64,000 nt of DNA from Lentilactobacillus parakefiri. Its GTDB lineage: Bacteria > Bacillota > Bacilli > Lactobacillales > Lactobacillaceae. Shown piece after piece: positions 39,234-48,471 of the stretch. A program made the translations under genes and the position numbers. The notes under the pieces are model-generated. The model made no database searches, was not told the DNA's origin, and saw only the letters and a list, made by a program, of their open reading frames with translations. The stretch lies in the NCBI RefSeq assembly GCF_002157585.1, contig NZ_BDGB01000079.1, positions 1 to 64,000 on the forward strand, in the 5' to 3' direction. Each line of letters starts with the position of its first letter. Positions within the stretch are counted from its first letter, which is position 1.

Positions 39234-40224
39234 GAAATGGCCGGTGGTGATTCAGGCTGATTTCTTTGATTCTTTGGCAAATCTATTGTCGATTGGTTTT
39301 TCACTGACTGAAGCTTTGAAATTTATCGCTGACACTGACAAGCAATTAGCTCGGGGCGTCAATTCAATCATTGGCGCGTTAGAGTCTGGCCAGGAATTTT
39401 CGGAAAGTGTTCGCTTATTAATTGAAACCCAAGCGTACCATCAATTGTTAATTGCCGAAAAACACGGCCAGCTCAGCGAAATCTTAAATGAATTGGCCAA
39501 CTTTGATCGCTTGCGACTTAAGCAACTCAAAAAGATTAAAGCGATGTTGGTTTATCCATTGTTTTTGTGTCTGATCCTGGGAACGCTCATTTTGATGATT
39601 CAACTCTATGTCCTGCCGCAGATTCAGGATTTAATGCCGACGTCTACACCTCAACAACCGCTTTCTTATTGGCAGTATGTGATTCGACTAATGCCAATTC
39701 CAATTGTCGTCGCGGCGATCGGTTGCATGGTTTACTGGCGTCGACAGGACGCGATTATTCGGGCCCAGATGATTGTGAAAGTGCCGTTTGTTGGTAAGTT
39801 GTTTCGAAAATACATTGCCTACTATTTGGCAAGCAATTTGGCGACCCTCTTAAAAAATGGGTTGAGTGTTAAAGAAATTTATGCGACCTTATCGGAATTT
39901 AAGGAAGGCTCACTGATTCATCTACTTGGGGAAAAGCTTCATGAGACTTTGCTAGCTGGCGGATCCATAAAGAAACTGGTTGACCGGCATAATTTTATTC
40001 CCAACGAGATTGTGAAGTTTATGAGCTCCGGTAACACCATACCAGAAATGGCCAATTCGATGACCGCTTATTCGCGGTTGATGTTTGATGAGATGATTTT
40101 GACAACTGACAAACTGATCGGGTTTATCCAACCAGCCATGTTTGTGGTGATTGGGATCACCATTGTCTCAACGTATTTTCAACTGTTGATTCCCATTTAT
40201 AATTCAGTGAAAGGAATGTATTAA
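39226..40224 (+). CDS. comGB: competence pseudopilus platform protein ComGB
   Basis: A type II secretion F-family inner-membrane protein, with a FFDSLANLLSIGFSLTEAL start and three membrane segments (two central, one near the C-terminus, LIGFIQPAMFVVIGITIVSTYF). TTG 39226 (332 aa) overlaps the comGA end by 8 bases and gives a usual N-terminus; ATG 39163 or 39142 would force an overlap of 71 or 92 bases. The start is therefore uncertain. Confidence 0.88.
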   Translation: MVKKWPVVIQADFFDSLANLLSIGFSLTEALKFIADTDKQLARGVNSIIGALESGQEFSESVRLLIETQAYHQLLIAEKHGQLSEILNELANFDRLRLKQLKKIKAMLVYPLFLCLILGTLILMIQLYVLPQIQDLMPTSTPQQPLSYWQYVIRLMPIPIVVAAIGCMVYWRRQDAIIRAQMIVKVPFVGKLFRKYIAYYLASNLATLLKNGLSVKEIYATLSEFKEGSLIHLLGEKLHETLLAGGSIKKLVDRHNFIPNEIVKFMSSGNTIPEMANSMTAYSRLMFDEMILTTDKLIGFIQPAMFVVIGITIVSTYFQLLIPIYNSVKGMY

Positions 40225-40225
40225 A

Positions 40226-40540
40226 ATGAAAAAGCGCGTTAAAAAGATGAGAGAGGGATTTACTTTAATTGAAATGACCATAGTTCTCTTCATTATTTCA
40301 CTGCTAATCCTAATCATTATTCCAAATTTATCCAATCAAAGAAAACATGCCCAGTCTGTTCATTCATCAGCAATGACCGAGGTTGTCCAAGCACAAATTG
40401 ATGCTTATTTTAGTCAACATCCGAATGCTAAATCAGTCAGTTTTCCAGACTTGACGAAGGGTGGCTATTTAACTGCCAAACAAGTCAAACAAGCCAAAGA
40501 TGAAGGTTTGAAGATTGCACACAATGAAGTCCAAAAATAG
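40226..40540 (+). CDS. comGC: major pseudopilin ComGC
   Basis: A 104-residue type IV pilin-like protein. The prepilin signal REGFTLIEMTIVLFIISLLI is canonical: cleavage after Gly, Phe at +1, Glu at +5. The hydrophobic helix is followed by a short soluble part. It should be processed by ComC, which is not in this window. The start is one base after comGB. Confidence 0.93.
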   Translation: MKKRVKKMREGFTLIEMTIVLFIISLLILIIIPNLSNQRKHAQSVHSSAMTEVVQAQIDAYFSQHPNAKSVSFPDLTKGGYLTAKQVKQAKDEGLKIAHNEVQK

Positions 40541-40979
40541 GCGTGGGTTTACCGTCGTTGAGCTGATTGTGTATTTAGGAGTGGTGATGGGCGTTATCAT
40601 GATCAATTTGATGTTCATTAAGATGGTTCAAGCTGGAAATCCAAGTGAGGCAATGTTTTGGCGGTCCTTTCAAAGTGCTTGGACCCGGATGACGTTAAAT
40701 GCAAAGGCCAATAACATTTCCTATCGGATTTCTATTCGGGATAAAGATGTCATTTTCTCACCGATGAATGTGAAAAGAATGCACTTTGATGAGGTCAACG
40801 TAGAACGAATTTCACTACCTGATTCGATTCACGTGAGATCACAACGAAATATGATTGCTTATGACGATGGGTTCGCATCACCAACTGAGATTATTTGGCT
40901 TGATTCGGATGGCAAAATAAAATACTATCAAAAAGTTCAGATGGGATGGAGTGGTTATCGTGTGGAAAGAAAAGAATAA
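40524..40979 (+). CDS. comGD: minor pseudopilin ComGD
   Basis: A 151-residue prepilin with RRGFTVVELIVYLGVVMGVI (cleavage Gly, Phe+1, Glu+5). It overlaps comGC by 17 bases. A beta-rich C-terminal part follows. The role as a tip or minor subunit is inferred from operon position and signal. Confidence 0.88.
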   Translation: MKSKNRRGFTVVELIVYLGVVMGVIMINLMFIKMVQAGNPSEAMFWRSFQSAWTRMTLNAKANNISYRISIRDKDVIFSPMNVKRMHFDEVNVERISLPDSIHVRSQRNMIAYDDGFASPTEIIWLDSDGKIKYYQKVQMGWSGYRVERKE

Positions 40980-41145
40980 AGCGGCTTTTACGGCAATCGA
41001 TTCATTAATCGGACTGACAATTATCTGCACTTTTAGTTTGTTCTACATTCAGACAAGTCATCAAATGAATGAACAAATCACATCTGCAGAAAAAGTGATG
41101 ATAACCGAGAGGCAAAAATATGAAGCAGAAATTGTCAGTGAGTAA
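40951..41145 (+). CDS. comGE: minor pseudopilin ComGE, short and with atypical signal
   Basis: A 64-residue protein in the comGE place. The signal reads KAAFTAIDSLIGLTIICTF: Ala stands where the cleavage Gly is expected, and Asp takes the place of Glu+5. A hydrophobic helix and a short tail follow. GTG 40951 or GTG 40960 may be the start; both overlap comGD. Identification rests on order and the pilin-like start. Confidence 0.7.
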   Translation: MVIVWKEKNKAAFTAIDSLIGLTIICTFSLFYIQTSHQMNEQITSAEKVMITERQKYEAEIVSE

Positions 41146-41563
41146 TACGCACGGTCGACCGGGATATTTATTGATCGAAGGCTTGGTTAGTCTGGTGATC
41201 GGCGTATTTGCCATTTGGACGATCATGACGATGATTGCCTACGCCGGAAACAGACAGAATCAAAATGTAATCAATTTCCATTCGTATCTCAATTTACTTG
41301 AATCGGACCGCTATCGATTTGAAGTGAGGCGGTGTCAATCCTTTAAGTGCGTGCTGTACAGTCCGGTCACCTCAAAAACTTATCGGATTGAACAGTATCA
41401 AGATATGATTCGACTAACGGGGGCGTATCAGGGCCACGTTCCGTCGTTGATTAATGTTCAACACGTATACTGGACAAAGAGTAGGGGGTGTCTTCGAACT
41501 GAGGTTACTTTCGATAATGGCCAAAAGTGTTCAGCTTATTCAAAATTGGCCTTCAAAGATTGA
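41120..41563 (+). CDS. comGF: minor pseudopilin ComGF
   Basis: A 147-residue protein with a pilin-like signal (RPGYLLIEGLVSLVIGVFAI) and the ComGF-type C-terminus with two cysteines (RRCQSFKC). It overlaps comGE by 26 bases. ComGF family membership is clear from the beta-rich domain and position. Confidence 0.85.
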   Translation: MKQKLSVSNTHGRPGYLLIEGLVSLVIGVFAIWTIMTMIAYAGNRQNQNVINFHSYLNLLESDRYRFEVRRCQSFKCVLYSPVTSKTYRIEQYQDMIRLTGAYQGHVPSLINVQHVYWTKSRGCLRTEVTFDNGQKCSAYSKLAFKD

Positions 41564-41771
41564 TAAATATAAGCGTGGATCTTTAACGGTGGTCGCCGTT
41601 ATCTTTGTGGGCATTTTGATGTCGTGCTTGATGTTTCAATTGGCTGCCTATAAGCAGGAGTTGGGTTCGATCTATCGCATTACTGAGTATGAACGGCAAA
41701 TGAGACGACGGGTGCATGAAAAACCAGACAAAAAAGTTGTTCACCCAAAACGCACAAGTGGTCACGAATAG
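41517..41771 (+). CDS. putative ComGG
   Basis: An 84-residue protein in the last comG slot, overlapping comGF by 47 bases. After KYKRGSLTVVAVIFVGILM a basic tail follows. There is a Gly before the hydrophobic helix, but no Glu at +5. ComGG proteins are poorly conserved, so the name is by position. ATG 41517 is the best start. Confidence 0.6.
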   Translation: MAKSVQLIQNWPSKIDKYKRGSLTVVAVIFVGILMSCLMFQLAAYKQELGSIYRITEYERQMRRRVHEKPDKKVVHPKRTSGHE

Positions 41772-41785
41772 TGGCCTTTTTGTGG
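41758..41785 (+). terminator. terminator at the end of the comG operon
   Basis: GGTCAC (41760-41765) pairs with GTGGCC (41771-41776), then TTTTTGTGGTT. The stem overlaps the last codons of the ComGG gene. Confidence 0.55.
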
Positions 41786-41813
41786 TTGTGAAATAACAAT
41801 CTAACTTGAATTA

Positions 41814-41842
41814 TTGACAGCTTATCTGGTACTATTTAAAAG
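41814..41842 (+). promoter_or_regulatory. promoter of ytxK-ackA
   Basis: TTGACA (41814-41819), a 17-base spacer, then TAAAAG (41837-41842). It suggests ytxK and ackA can be expressed apart from comG. Confidence 0.65.
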
Positions 41843-41865
41843 TGTTCAACTATTGAATAAAGGGG

Positions 41866-42876
41866 TTGAGTGTTCTGGCTCAAGGGAAAATCGAGCAGCT
41901 TTTTGATCGCTTGAATCGTTCAACTGAATTGATTCAAAAAGCTAAAGATCAATCATATCTTGACTCATTAATTGAAACGCTGGGTTTTATCCAGAGTGAC
42001 GATGATGAAGATGACGAAATGGCTCCAGCTGATGCCAAAAAGCTGACTAATATTTATGCAGATTTTGATGCAGATGACTACACTGCCGAAACCTTCCGGA
42101 AGGCGATTCAAATGGCTGTCCTCAAGGCCATTCGAGTTGACACGATTCAGGCAAATTACCAACTAACACCTGATACGATTGCCAACGTCATTGGCTATAT
42201 TATCTCGGGGATTTTCCACGGGAAAAAAGAATTAAGCATTCTTGATCCAGCCATGGGAACTGCTAACCTGTTGACAGCGATTTACCACCAGCTTCAGACC
42301 AGCATCGGGGTTACACCGACCATTTCGGGAATCGAAAATGACGACGCAATGTTTGAATTGGCGGCCGACTCGGTTGAGCTGCAAAAGATTCACGCTGAGC
42401 TCTTTCATGAAGACACGATCCAAAATGTCTTGGCACCGGTGGTGGATGTAGTCGTCAGTGATCTCCCAATTGGTTACTATCCGATTGATGACAATGCCAA
42501 GGGATTTGCCACTCATTCAAAGACCGGTCATTCTTACGTGCATCACTTGCTCATTGAATTCAGCATGAAGCACGTTAAACCAGGTGGCTTTGGCTTCTTC
42601 CTAGTTCCAAGTCAACTTTTCCAGACTAATGAAGCCAAACAGCTTCTCAAGTGGATGCAGGGTAAAGTTTACCTGCAGGGGTTACTTAATCTGCCCAAAG
42701 AACTTTTTTCAAATGCTGCTGCGCAAAAGGCCATTTTAATTCTTCAAAATGCCGGCAGCGGTGCTAATCAAGTGGATCCAGTCATGCTGGGAGAATTCCC
42801 GTCATTTAAAGACCAGCAGGCCTTTACCAAATTCTTGACCGAGATCGATGACTGGGAACAACATGATTTATTATAA
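41866..42876 (+). CDS. YtxK-type class I SAM-dependent methyltransferase-like protein
   Basis: A 336-residue protein of the N6-adenine methylase-like fold. SAM motif I is DPAMGTANLLTA near 127. The catalytic NPPY position reads SDLPIGYY, so classical N6-adenine chemistry is doubtful. It lies between comG and ackA as in Bacillus and many lactobacilli; streptococcal relatives follow the comG genes too. Start TTG 41866 directly abuts AAGGGG; CTG 41875 has better spacing. The function is unknown. Confidence 0.8.
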   Translation: MSVLAQGKIEQLFDRLNRSTELIQKAKDQSYLDSLIETLGFIQSDDDEDDEMAPADAKKLTNIYADFDADDYTAETFRKAIQMAVLKAIRVDTIQANYQLTPDTIANVIGYIISGIFHGKKELSILDPAMGTANLLTAIYHQLQTSIGVTPTISGIENDDAMFELAADSVELQKIHAELFHEDTIQNVLAPVVDVVVSDLPIGYYPIDDNAKGFATHSKTGHSYVHHLLIEFSMKHVKPGGFGFFLVPSQLFQTNEAKQLLKWMQGKVYLQGLLNLPKELFSNAAAQKAILILQNAGSGANQVDPVMLGEFPSFKDQQAFTKFLTEIDDWEQHDLL

Positions 42877-42923
42877 AACCGTTTTTCAAGCTTTTAAAAA
42901 AATACAGAGGAGCATTATTTATT

Positions 42924-44123
42924 ATGGAAAAATCAATTGCAATTAACGCTGGTAGTTCGACCTTAAAATATAAATTATTCCAAATGCCTGAGGAAACCGT
43001 TCTTTCAAGTGGGGCTATTGACCGAATTGGATTGGGCGCATCGGATGTTTCAATTAAGTATGGTGATGGCAAGAAATTTAAAGATACGCAAGATATCGAT
43101 AATCATGAGCAAGCTATCCAATTGGTCCTTGATAAATTACTAAGCCTGAACATCATCAAAGACTATAGTGAAATTACCGGCGTTGGTCATCGGATCGTTG
43201 CGGGCGGGGAACTCTTCCCTGATTCCGTTGTGATCGATGACGAGGTGATCAAAAAAATTGAATCGTTAACTGAATTTGCCCCTCTTCATGAGCCCGCCGC
43301 TTTGCTTGGTATTAAAGCATTTAAGAAGATCCTCCCCAATACGATTAGTGTTGCCGTATTTGATACTTCTTTCCACACGACCCTCCCAGAAGTTAACTAT
43401 ATGTACAGCTTGCCTTACGAATATTACCAAAAGTATCAAGTGCGTAAGTATGGTGCTCATGGAACCAGTTACCGTTATGTCTCAGCCAGAGCAGCCGAAC
43501 TTTTAGGCAAACCTTTGAAAGATTTGAAATTGATCGTCCTTCACTTAGGTGCCGGTGCCTCAATTGATGCCATTAAAGACGGTAAATCTTTTGATACTTC
43601 AATGGGCTTTTCACCAGTTGCTGGAATTACCATGGCTACTCGTTCTGGAGACGTTGATCCTTCCGCATTACAATATGTTATGCAAAAAGCCGGTATTAAG
43701 AACATGGACGACATGGTTGATATTTTGAACCACAAGTCAGGCCTGGTGGGTGTATCGGGCGTTTCAGCCGATATGCGTGAAATAGAGGGTGTTATGAAGA
43801 CCAATCATCGAGCAATGTTAGCCCGTGAGATCTTTAAGAACCGAATTATCCGCTACATTGGTAGTTATATTGCCGAAATGGGTGGGATTGATGCGCTGAT
43901 CTTCACCGCTGGAATTGGTGAAAATGACATTATGATTCGTCAAGAAGTCACTGACAAGTTGGGTTACTTCGGTATCAAAGTTGACCCAGAAAAGAATAAT
44001 ATTCGTGGCGAAGAACGTGACTTATCAGCAGCCGGTTCAACAGTTAAGACTTGGTTGATCCCAACCGATGAAGAATTAATGATTGTTCGTGACATTGAAA
44101 GGTTACGTCAAACACAAAAGTAA
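42924..44123 (+). CDS. ackA: acetate kinase
   Basis: A 399-residue ASKHA-fold kinase that makes ATP and acetate from acetyl phosphate. NAGSSTLKYKLF at the N-terminus, HRIVAGGE near 91, the GAHGTSYRYVS loop and HLGAGAS phosphate-binding motif near 209 are all present. AGAGGAG precedes ATG 42924. It yields ATP in heterofermentative and pyruvate-oxidising metabolism. Confidence 0.97.
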   Translation: MEKSIAINAGSSTLKYKLFQMPEETVLSSGAIDRIGLGASDVSIKYGDGKKFKDTQDIDNHEQAIQLVLDKLLSLNIIKDYSEITGVGHRIVAGGELFPDSVVIDDEVIKKIESLTEFAPLHEPAALLGIKAFKKILPNTISVAVFDTSFHTTLPEVNYMYSLPYEYYQKYQVRKYGAHGTSYRYVSARAAELLGKPLKDLKLIVLHLGAGASIDAIKDGKSFDTSMGFSPVAGITMATRSGDVDPSALQYVMQKAGIKNMDDMVDILNHKSGLVGVSGVSADMREIEGVMKTNHRAMLAREIFKNRIIRYIGSYIAEMGGIDALIFTAGIGENDIMIRQEVTDKLGYFGIKVDPEKNNIRGEERDLSAAGSTVKTWLIPTDEELMIVRDIERLRQTQK

Positions 44124-44235
44124 TTCTTGAATGGTTCGTCATTACCCAATGATTTTGGGCGAACACAATTAATTGCTTAAACGTAAAATTCGCGGATTAG
44201 CCCATTGGAGATTTTGGCAATGCGGGTTGTAATTG

Positions 44236-44285
44236 AGGCTGAGACAAAAAGTTTTTGGTACTTTTGTCCCAGCCTTGTTGTTTAA
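44236..44285 (+). terminator. GGCTGAGAC/GTCCCAGCC hairpin after ackA
   Basis: AGGCTGAGACAAAAAG (44236-44251) pairs with CTTTTGTCCCAGCCT (44261-44275), followed by TGTTGTTTAAAAAAG. It can end ackA transcription. The GTCCCAGCC core recurs at 219-227 and in changed form near 61047. No gene lies in 44124-44323. Confidence 0.6.
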
Positions 44286-44323
44286 AAAAGTCAATCTTTA
44301 TCTTTTAGAAACGGAGGCACATT

Positions 44324-45703
44324 GTGGAAAATCAAGAAGACGACAACCAACTATCCCGGGGCCTCAAAAATCGGCATGTTCAATTAATTGCCCTTGGTGG
44401 AACGATTGGGACCGGGTTGTTCCTTGGTGCCGGCCAGTCGATCCATTTAGCAGGTCCGTCAATCATCTTGGCTTATGGAATCGCTGGTCTGGCTTGTTTC
44501 TTATTGATGCGGGCATTAGGTGAACTATTGGTATCGGATGTTGAAAGCAATTCGTTTGTTTTCTTCATCAAAAAATACCTTGGCGAAAAAATGGGCTTTG
44601 TCATCGGTTGGACCTATTGGATGTGTTGGATTGCTATCGCGATGGCAGAAGTCACTGCTTCAGGGTTGTATGTTCAGTTCTGGTTTCCAAATATCCCGAT
44701 TTGGTTGACAGGGCTTGTATTGTTACTCATTTTGTTCATCATCAATATTGTTGCCGTGTCAGCTTTTGGTGAAACAGAGTTCTGGCTGGCAATTGTTAAG
44801 ATCGTTGCGATTATTGCGCTGATCGTCATTGGAATCGTTCTGGTGGTCATCCGGTTTAAAACACCTTACGGGCACGCTTCGCTGATGAATGTGGTCAATG
44901 GGGGATTCTTTGCTACCGGAGCGAAAGGGTTTGTTCTATCTTTTCAAATGGTACTCTTCAGCTTTGCTGGGATTGAAATGATTGGGATGACGGCCTCTGA
45001 GACTCAAGATCCATTGGTGACAATCCCCAAGAGTATCAATGAAGTGCCGACCCGGGTTCTTTTGTTCTATATCGGTTCGCTGTTGGCCTTAATGAGTATT
45101 TTCCCATGGCAGCATGTTTCACCGACTTCTAGTCCCTTCGTGCAGGTTTTTGCTGGTGTCGGCATTCAATCGGCGGCTTTAATTGTCAATTTTGTGGTGT
45201 TAACGGCCGCAATTTCTGCCTGTAACAGTTCGTTATTTACAACCGGTCGAATGTTATTTTCATTAACCTACAATGGTAAATCGAACTTCAGCCGAAAAGT
45301 CGGCCGTCTTTCGACTCGCCAAATTCCGTTTAATGCGATTCTGTTTTCGACCTTGGTCATTGCGATCATTGTCCTCTTAAGTATTATGATGCCTGGAAAT
45401 GTGTTCTCTTTCATTTCCAGTGTTGCCACAACTTGTTTTTTGTTTGTCTGGAGCATGATTGTGTTGGCCCATATCAAGTATCGAAATCAGGTGCGAAAAG
45501 ATGGCAAACAAAAGGCACTCAAATTTAAGATGGCGCTTTTTCCAATCAGCGACTACTTCGTGTTAATTTTCATGGCCTTCGTTGCCGTTGTTTTGACCTT
45601 GAAGACAGACACCCTGATTGCTTTAATTGGGTCGGTGGTTTGGTTAGTTGGTTTGTTTATTTTCAAGAGCTTGTCCGATAAGGTTAAAGAAGTTGAGGGT
45701 TAA
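44324..45703 (+). CDS. amino acid permease (APC superfamily, AAT type)
   Basis: A 459-residue transporter with twelve predicted membrane helices. The N-terminal LKNRHVQLIALGGTIGTGLFLGAG is the substrate-binding TM1 of the AAT family; GxExxGxxA-like FAGIEMIGMTASE is in TM6. It probably imports a neutral amino acid by proton symport. The precise substrate cannot be read. GTG 44324 follows GGAGG. Confidence 0.9.
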   Translation: MENQEDDNQLSRGLKNRHVQLIALGGTIGTGLFLGAGQSIHLAGPSIILAYGIAGLACFLLMRALGELLVSDVESNSFVFFIKKYLGEKMGFVIGWTYWMCWIAIAMAEVTASGLYVQFWFPNIPIWLTGLVLLLILFIINIVAVSAFGETEFWLAIVKIVAIIALIVIGIVLVVIRFKTPYGHASLMNVVNGGFFATGAKGFVLSFQMVLFSFAGIEMIGMTASETQDPLVTIPKSINEVPTRVLLFYIGSLLALMSIFPWQHVSPTSSPFVQVFAGVGIQSAALIVNFVVLTAAISACNSSLFTTGRMLFSLTYNGKSNFSRKVGRLSTRQIPFNAILFSTLVIAIIVLLSIMMPGNVFSFISSVATTCFLFVWSMIVLAHIKYRNQVRKDGKQKALKFKMALFPISDYFVLIFMAFVAVVLTLKTDTLIALIGSVVWLVGLFIFKSLSDKVKEVEG

Positions 45704-45708
45704 TGATT

Positions 45709-45738
45709 GGTCAGGGCATTGACGCCTTGGCCTTTTTC
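45709..45738 (+). terminator. terminator after the permease gene
   Basis: GGTCAGGGC and GCCTTGGCC arms (two G-U pairs), followed by TTTTTC. Confidence 0.75.
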
Positions 45739-45837
45739 ATTGGTGCGGTCATGACTTCTAGAATACTTTTTTATTACGAATCAACGGTTGGGTGGTATCA
45801 TTAAAGGTATAATTAATGGACGAAAGAGGACCTATTC

Positions 45838-46446
45838 ATGCAATATTTTACTGCCGATACCCATTTCTTTCATGAACGTCTGCTGGGCGTGAGTGAGTTT
45901 GCGCCTCGACCGTTTTTGACTGTTGAGGACATGAACGAAACAATTATCAATAATTGGAATCGTCGGGTTGGCGAGAACGATGTTGTTTATCATCTTGGTG
46001 ATATTGCTATTTTGCATACGCGGCCGGAAAAGATTGCGCTGGAAAAGATTTTTGAGGTGCTGGATCGATTGAATGGTCGCCTTGTTTTAATCAAAGGGAA
46101 CCATGATTCCCGAGCATTATTCAAATATCTGGAGCAGCATAACCATCCCGTTGGCAACCACCAAAAATTTGAGTTCCATGATGTTGGTGTTCTCATCAAA
46201 ATGAATCATCGCCAGTATTATATGACCCACTATCCCATGATGATGGGGATCGTTAAACAAATTATCAATTTACATGGACACATTCATCACTATGCGGTCC
46301 CAATTAAAGAAAATATCAACGTTGGTGTGGATACCCCCGAAACTGACTATTTGAAGAAAAAGCCACCGTTTGGAACGCCATTTTCTCAAGCTGAAATTGA
46401 AGAAATGGTCGCCGGAAAGGCTGAAGATTTTGCCAAACGACATTAA
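45838..46446 (+). CDS. calcineurin-like metallophosphoesterase
   Basis: A 202-residue protein with QYFTADTHFFHE, HLGDIAI, IKGNHDS, MTHYPM and LHGHIHH metal motifs. The family is common in bacteria and phages; the substrate is unknown. AAAGAGG precedes the ATG. It is followed 24 bases later by the YunD-type phosphatase gene. Confidence 0.88.
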   Translation: MQYFTADTHFFHERLLGVSEFAPRPFLTVEDMNETIINNWNRRVGENDVVYHLGDIAILHTRPEKIALEKIFEVLDRLNGRLVLIKGNHDSRALFKYLEQHNHPVGNHQKFEFHDVGVLIKMNHRQYYMTHYPMMMGIVKQIINLHGHIHHYAVPIKENINVGVDTPETDYLKKKPPFGTPFSQAEIEEMVAGKAEDFAKRH

Positions 46447-46470
46447 TTTAAAAAAAGATTGGATGGTTTG

Positions 46471-47859
46471 ATGACTGAGAAGCTAACAATTTTACACACA
46501 AATGATTTGCATTCCCACTTTGAAAATTGGCCACGTATTCGAAAGTTCATCAATACTCGGCGAAAAGAGTTGCAACAAACCCATTCTTCAGTTATCACTG
46601 TCGACTTGGGCGACGCGGTTGATCGTGTTCATCCATTAACCGAGGTAACCAACGGTAAGGCTAACGTGGAGTTACTGAACCAAATTCATTATGATGCCGT
46701 CACAATTGGTAATAATGAAGGGTTGACCAATAGTCATGAACAATTGGATGAGCTGTATAATGATGCGAACTTTGATGTCGTTTTGGGTAATATTTTGGAT
46801 AATCAAACCAAATCAATTCCTAAATGGGCACGGCCAAGCAAAATTGTGGTCACGCCGCAACATACACGCGTTCTTTTAATTGGGCTGACAGCTCCCTATT
46901 TGCTCACCTATCCGATATTGGGGTGGGAGCCCCTCAAACCGGAAAAGGTGCTCCCCAAAATTCTTGCGGATAATGCCGGCAAATACGATATCTGCGTGCT
47001 GTTATCGCATTTGGGGCTGCCAACTGATCGTTTGTTGGCACGCCAGTTTCCACAGTTGGATGTGATTATTGGTTCTCATACGCACCATTTACTGCTTCAC
47101 GGTGAAAAGGTGAATCACTCTCTGCTGGCAGCGGCTGAAAAATGGGGTCACTACATTGGTGAGATCACGCTAACAATCGATGATTTTCATCAAATTATAG
47201 CTAGTCAAGCCAAGGTCATTAAAACAGCCGACTTACCTGGTACCCCAGAAGACCTCGCGGAAATTCAAGAATACCAGGAACACGGCGAAAAGCTATTGGC
47301 CCGAAATAAGCTCGCCAGAATCAAGACACCGATGACAACTCATTTAATCGGCCATTCGCGGTTGGTAAATGAAGGTTTGCATGCGATAATGGAAAAAGCG
47401 GATACCAGAGCGGCCATTTTAAGTTCAGGTCTGTTTCTGAGTGACCTTCCAAAAGGAATCGTTGATCGGAATCAACTGCATCAGATGTTACCTCATGCAA
47501 TGCACGTCATGCGGGTGACTCTGGATGGTTATAACCTTTGGCGGTTGATTAAGGAAATGGAAAAAAATAAAAACTTTTTGACTAAGTTCCCGCAGAAGGG
47601 GATGGGGTTTCGTGGCAAATATTTCGGCCAGTTACATTACGGCGGACTACGGTATGATCAAGATGCCGGCCAGTTGTTTTTCCACGAGGAGTTGGTTTCC
47701 CCAGCTAAAACTTATCAAGTTGCCATGCCTGATCACTATTTATTTATCCCATTTTTCCCAACTTTGGAAATTATCGGCCACAACGAAATTTTATACGATG
47801 AAAACTTGAGGGATGTGTTTGGCGATTATCTTGCCAAGCACTACCCGCTTACTCAGTGA
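46471..47859 (+). CDS. 5'-nucleotidase-family metallophosphatase (YunD type)
   Basis: A 462-residue, two-domain protein: a metallophosphatase domain with ILHTNDLHSHFENW, DLGDAVD, GNNEG and GSHTHH motifs, then the nucleotidase C-terminal domain. There is no signal peptide, so it is cytosolic like Bacillus YunD. ATG 46471 fits the family (TEKLTILHTND); an upstream TTG at 46459 adds four residues. It precedes yutD as in Bacillus. Confidence 0.9.
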   Translation: MTEKLTILHTNDLHSHFENWPRIRKFINTRRKELQQTHSSVITVDLGDAVDRVHPLTEVTNGKANVELLNQIHYDAVTIGNNEGLTNSHEQLDELYNDANFDVVLGNILDNQTKSIPKWARPSKIVVTPQHTRVLLIGLTAPYLLTYPILGWEPLKPEKVLPKILADNAGKYDICVLLSHLGLPTDRLLARQFPQLDVIIGSHTHHLLLHGEKVNHSLLAAAEKWGHYIGEITLTIDDFHQIIASQAKVIKTADLPGTPEDLAEIQEYQEHGEKLLARNKLARIKTPMTTHLIGHSRLVNEGLHAIMEKADTRAAILSSGLFLSDLPKGIVDRNQLHQMLPHAMHVMRVTLDGYNLWRLIKEMEKNKNFLTKFPQKGMGFRGKYFGQLHYGGLRYDQDAGQLFFHEELVSPAKTYQVAMPDHYLFIPFFPTLEIIGHNEILYDENLRDVFGDYLAKHYPLTQ

Positions 47860-47872
47860 GAGGAGGGATACT

Positions 47873-48454
47873 TTGGATCGAAAAACTTTAGATGAGTTGG
47901 TCGCACAACAAGACGAGAATCGAAAACCGTTGGCCCGAATCAACCGGGTCAGTGAAACTGCCTTTTTAATTAACGATCATCAATATGAATTAGATACGAA
48001 TCACACGGACGGTTTTGATTTTGATGAATTTGTTCGTCGCTACAATCCCGCCTTTAGTCAGTATGATTACATTGTTGGTGACTGGGGATATGGAAAATTA
48101 CGGTTACGAGGATTCTTCAATGATGATCGAACTGAAACGTCCGGCCCATTCATTTCGGCGCTCAACGATTATATTTTAGAAGATGTTAACTTCGGTGCTG
48201 CTTATTTTGTCGTTCATAATCTCGAGGCCCGACCAGTAATCAAAAAATCGCGAAATACTCGGAGCAACCACCGCTCAAACCGTTCGCATAATTCCCGCAA
48301 TCGGAGTGCTCATCGTAATCACCGGAATCATGCCTTTGAAGGAAAAAAGGTGACTGCCCACAAACCACCGATTGAAAAGCGTCACAATATGGTTGTTAAG
48401 GCTGAAGAGAAATCAAAAAAACATCACTTTATTATTCGTGAGAGTAAAAACTAA
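47873..48454 (+). CDS. YutD-family protein (DUF1027) with basic tail
   Basis: A 193-residue protein. The first 115 residues match YutD (DGFDFDEFVRRYNPAFSQYDYIVGDWGYGKLRLRGFF). The rest is a tail rich in Arg, His, Asn and Ser that looks like an RNA- or nucleic-acid-binding extension. TTG 47873 is preceded by GAGAGGAGGG. The function is unknown; it is translated with the genes around it. Confidence 0.88.
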   Translation: MDRKTLDELVAQQDENRKPLARINRVSETAFLINDHQYELDTNHTDGFDFDEFVRRYNPAFSQYDYIVGDWGYGKLRLRGFFNDDRTETSGPFISALNDYILEDVNFGAAYFVVHNLEARPVIKKSRNTRSNHRSNRSHNSRNRSAHRNHRNHAFEGKKVTAHKPPIEKRHNMVVKAEEKSKKHHFIIRESKN

Positions 48455-48471
48455 TTAAAAGGATTGACTTA

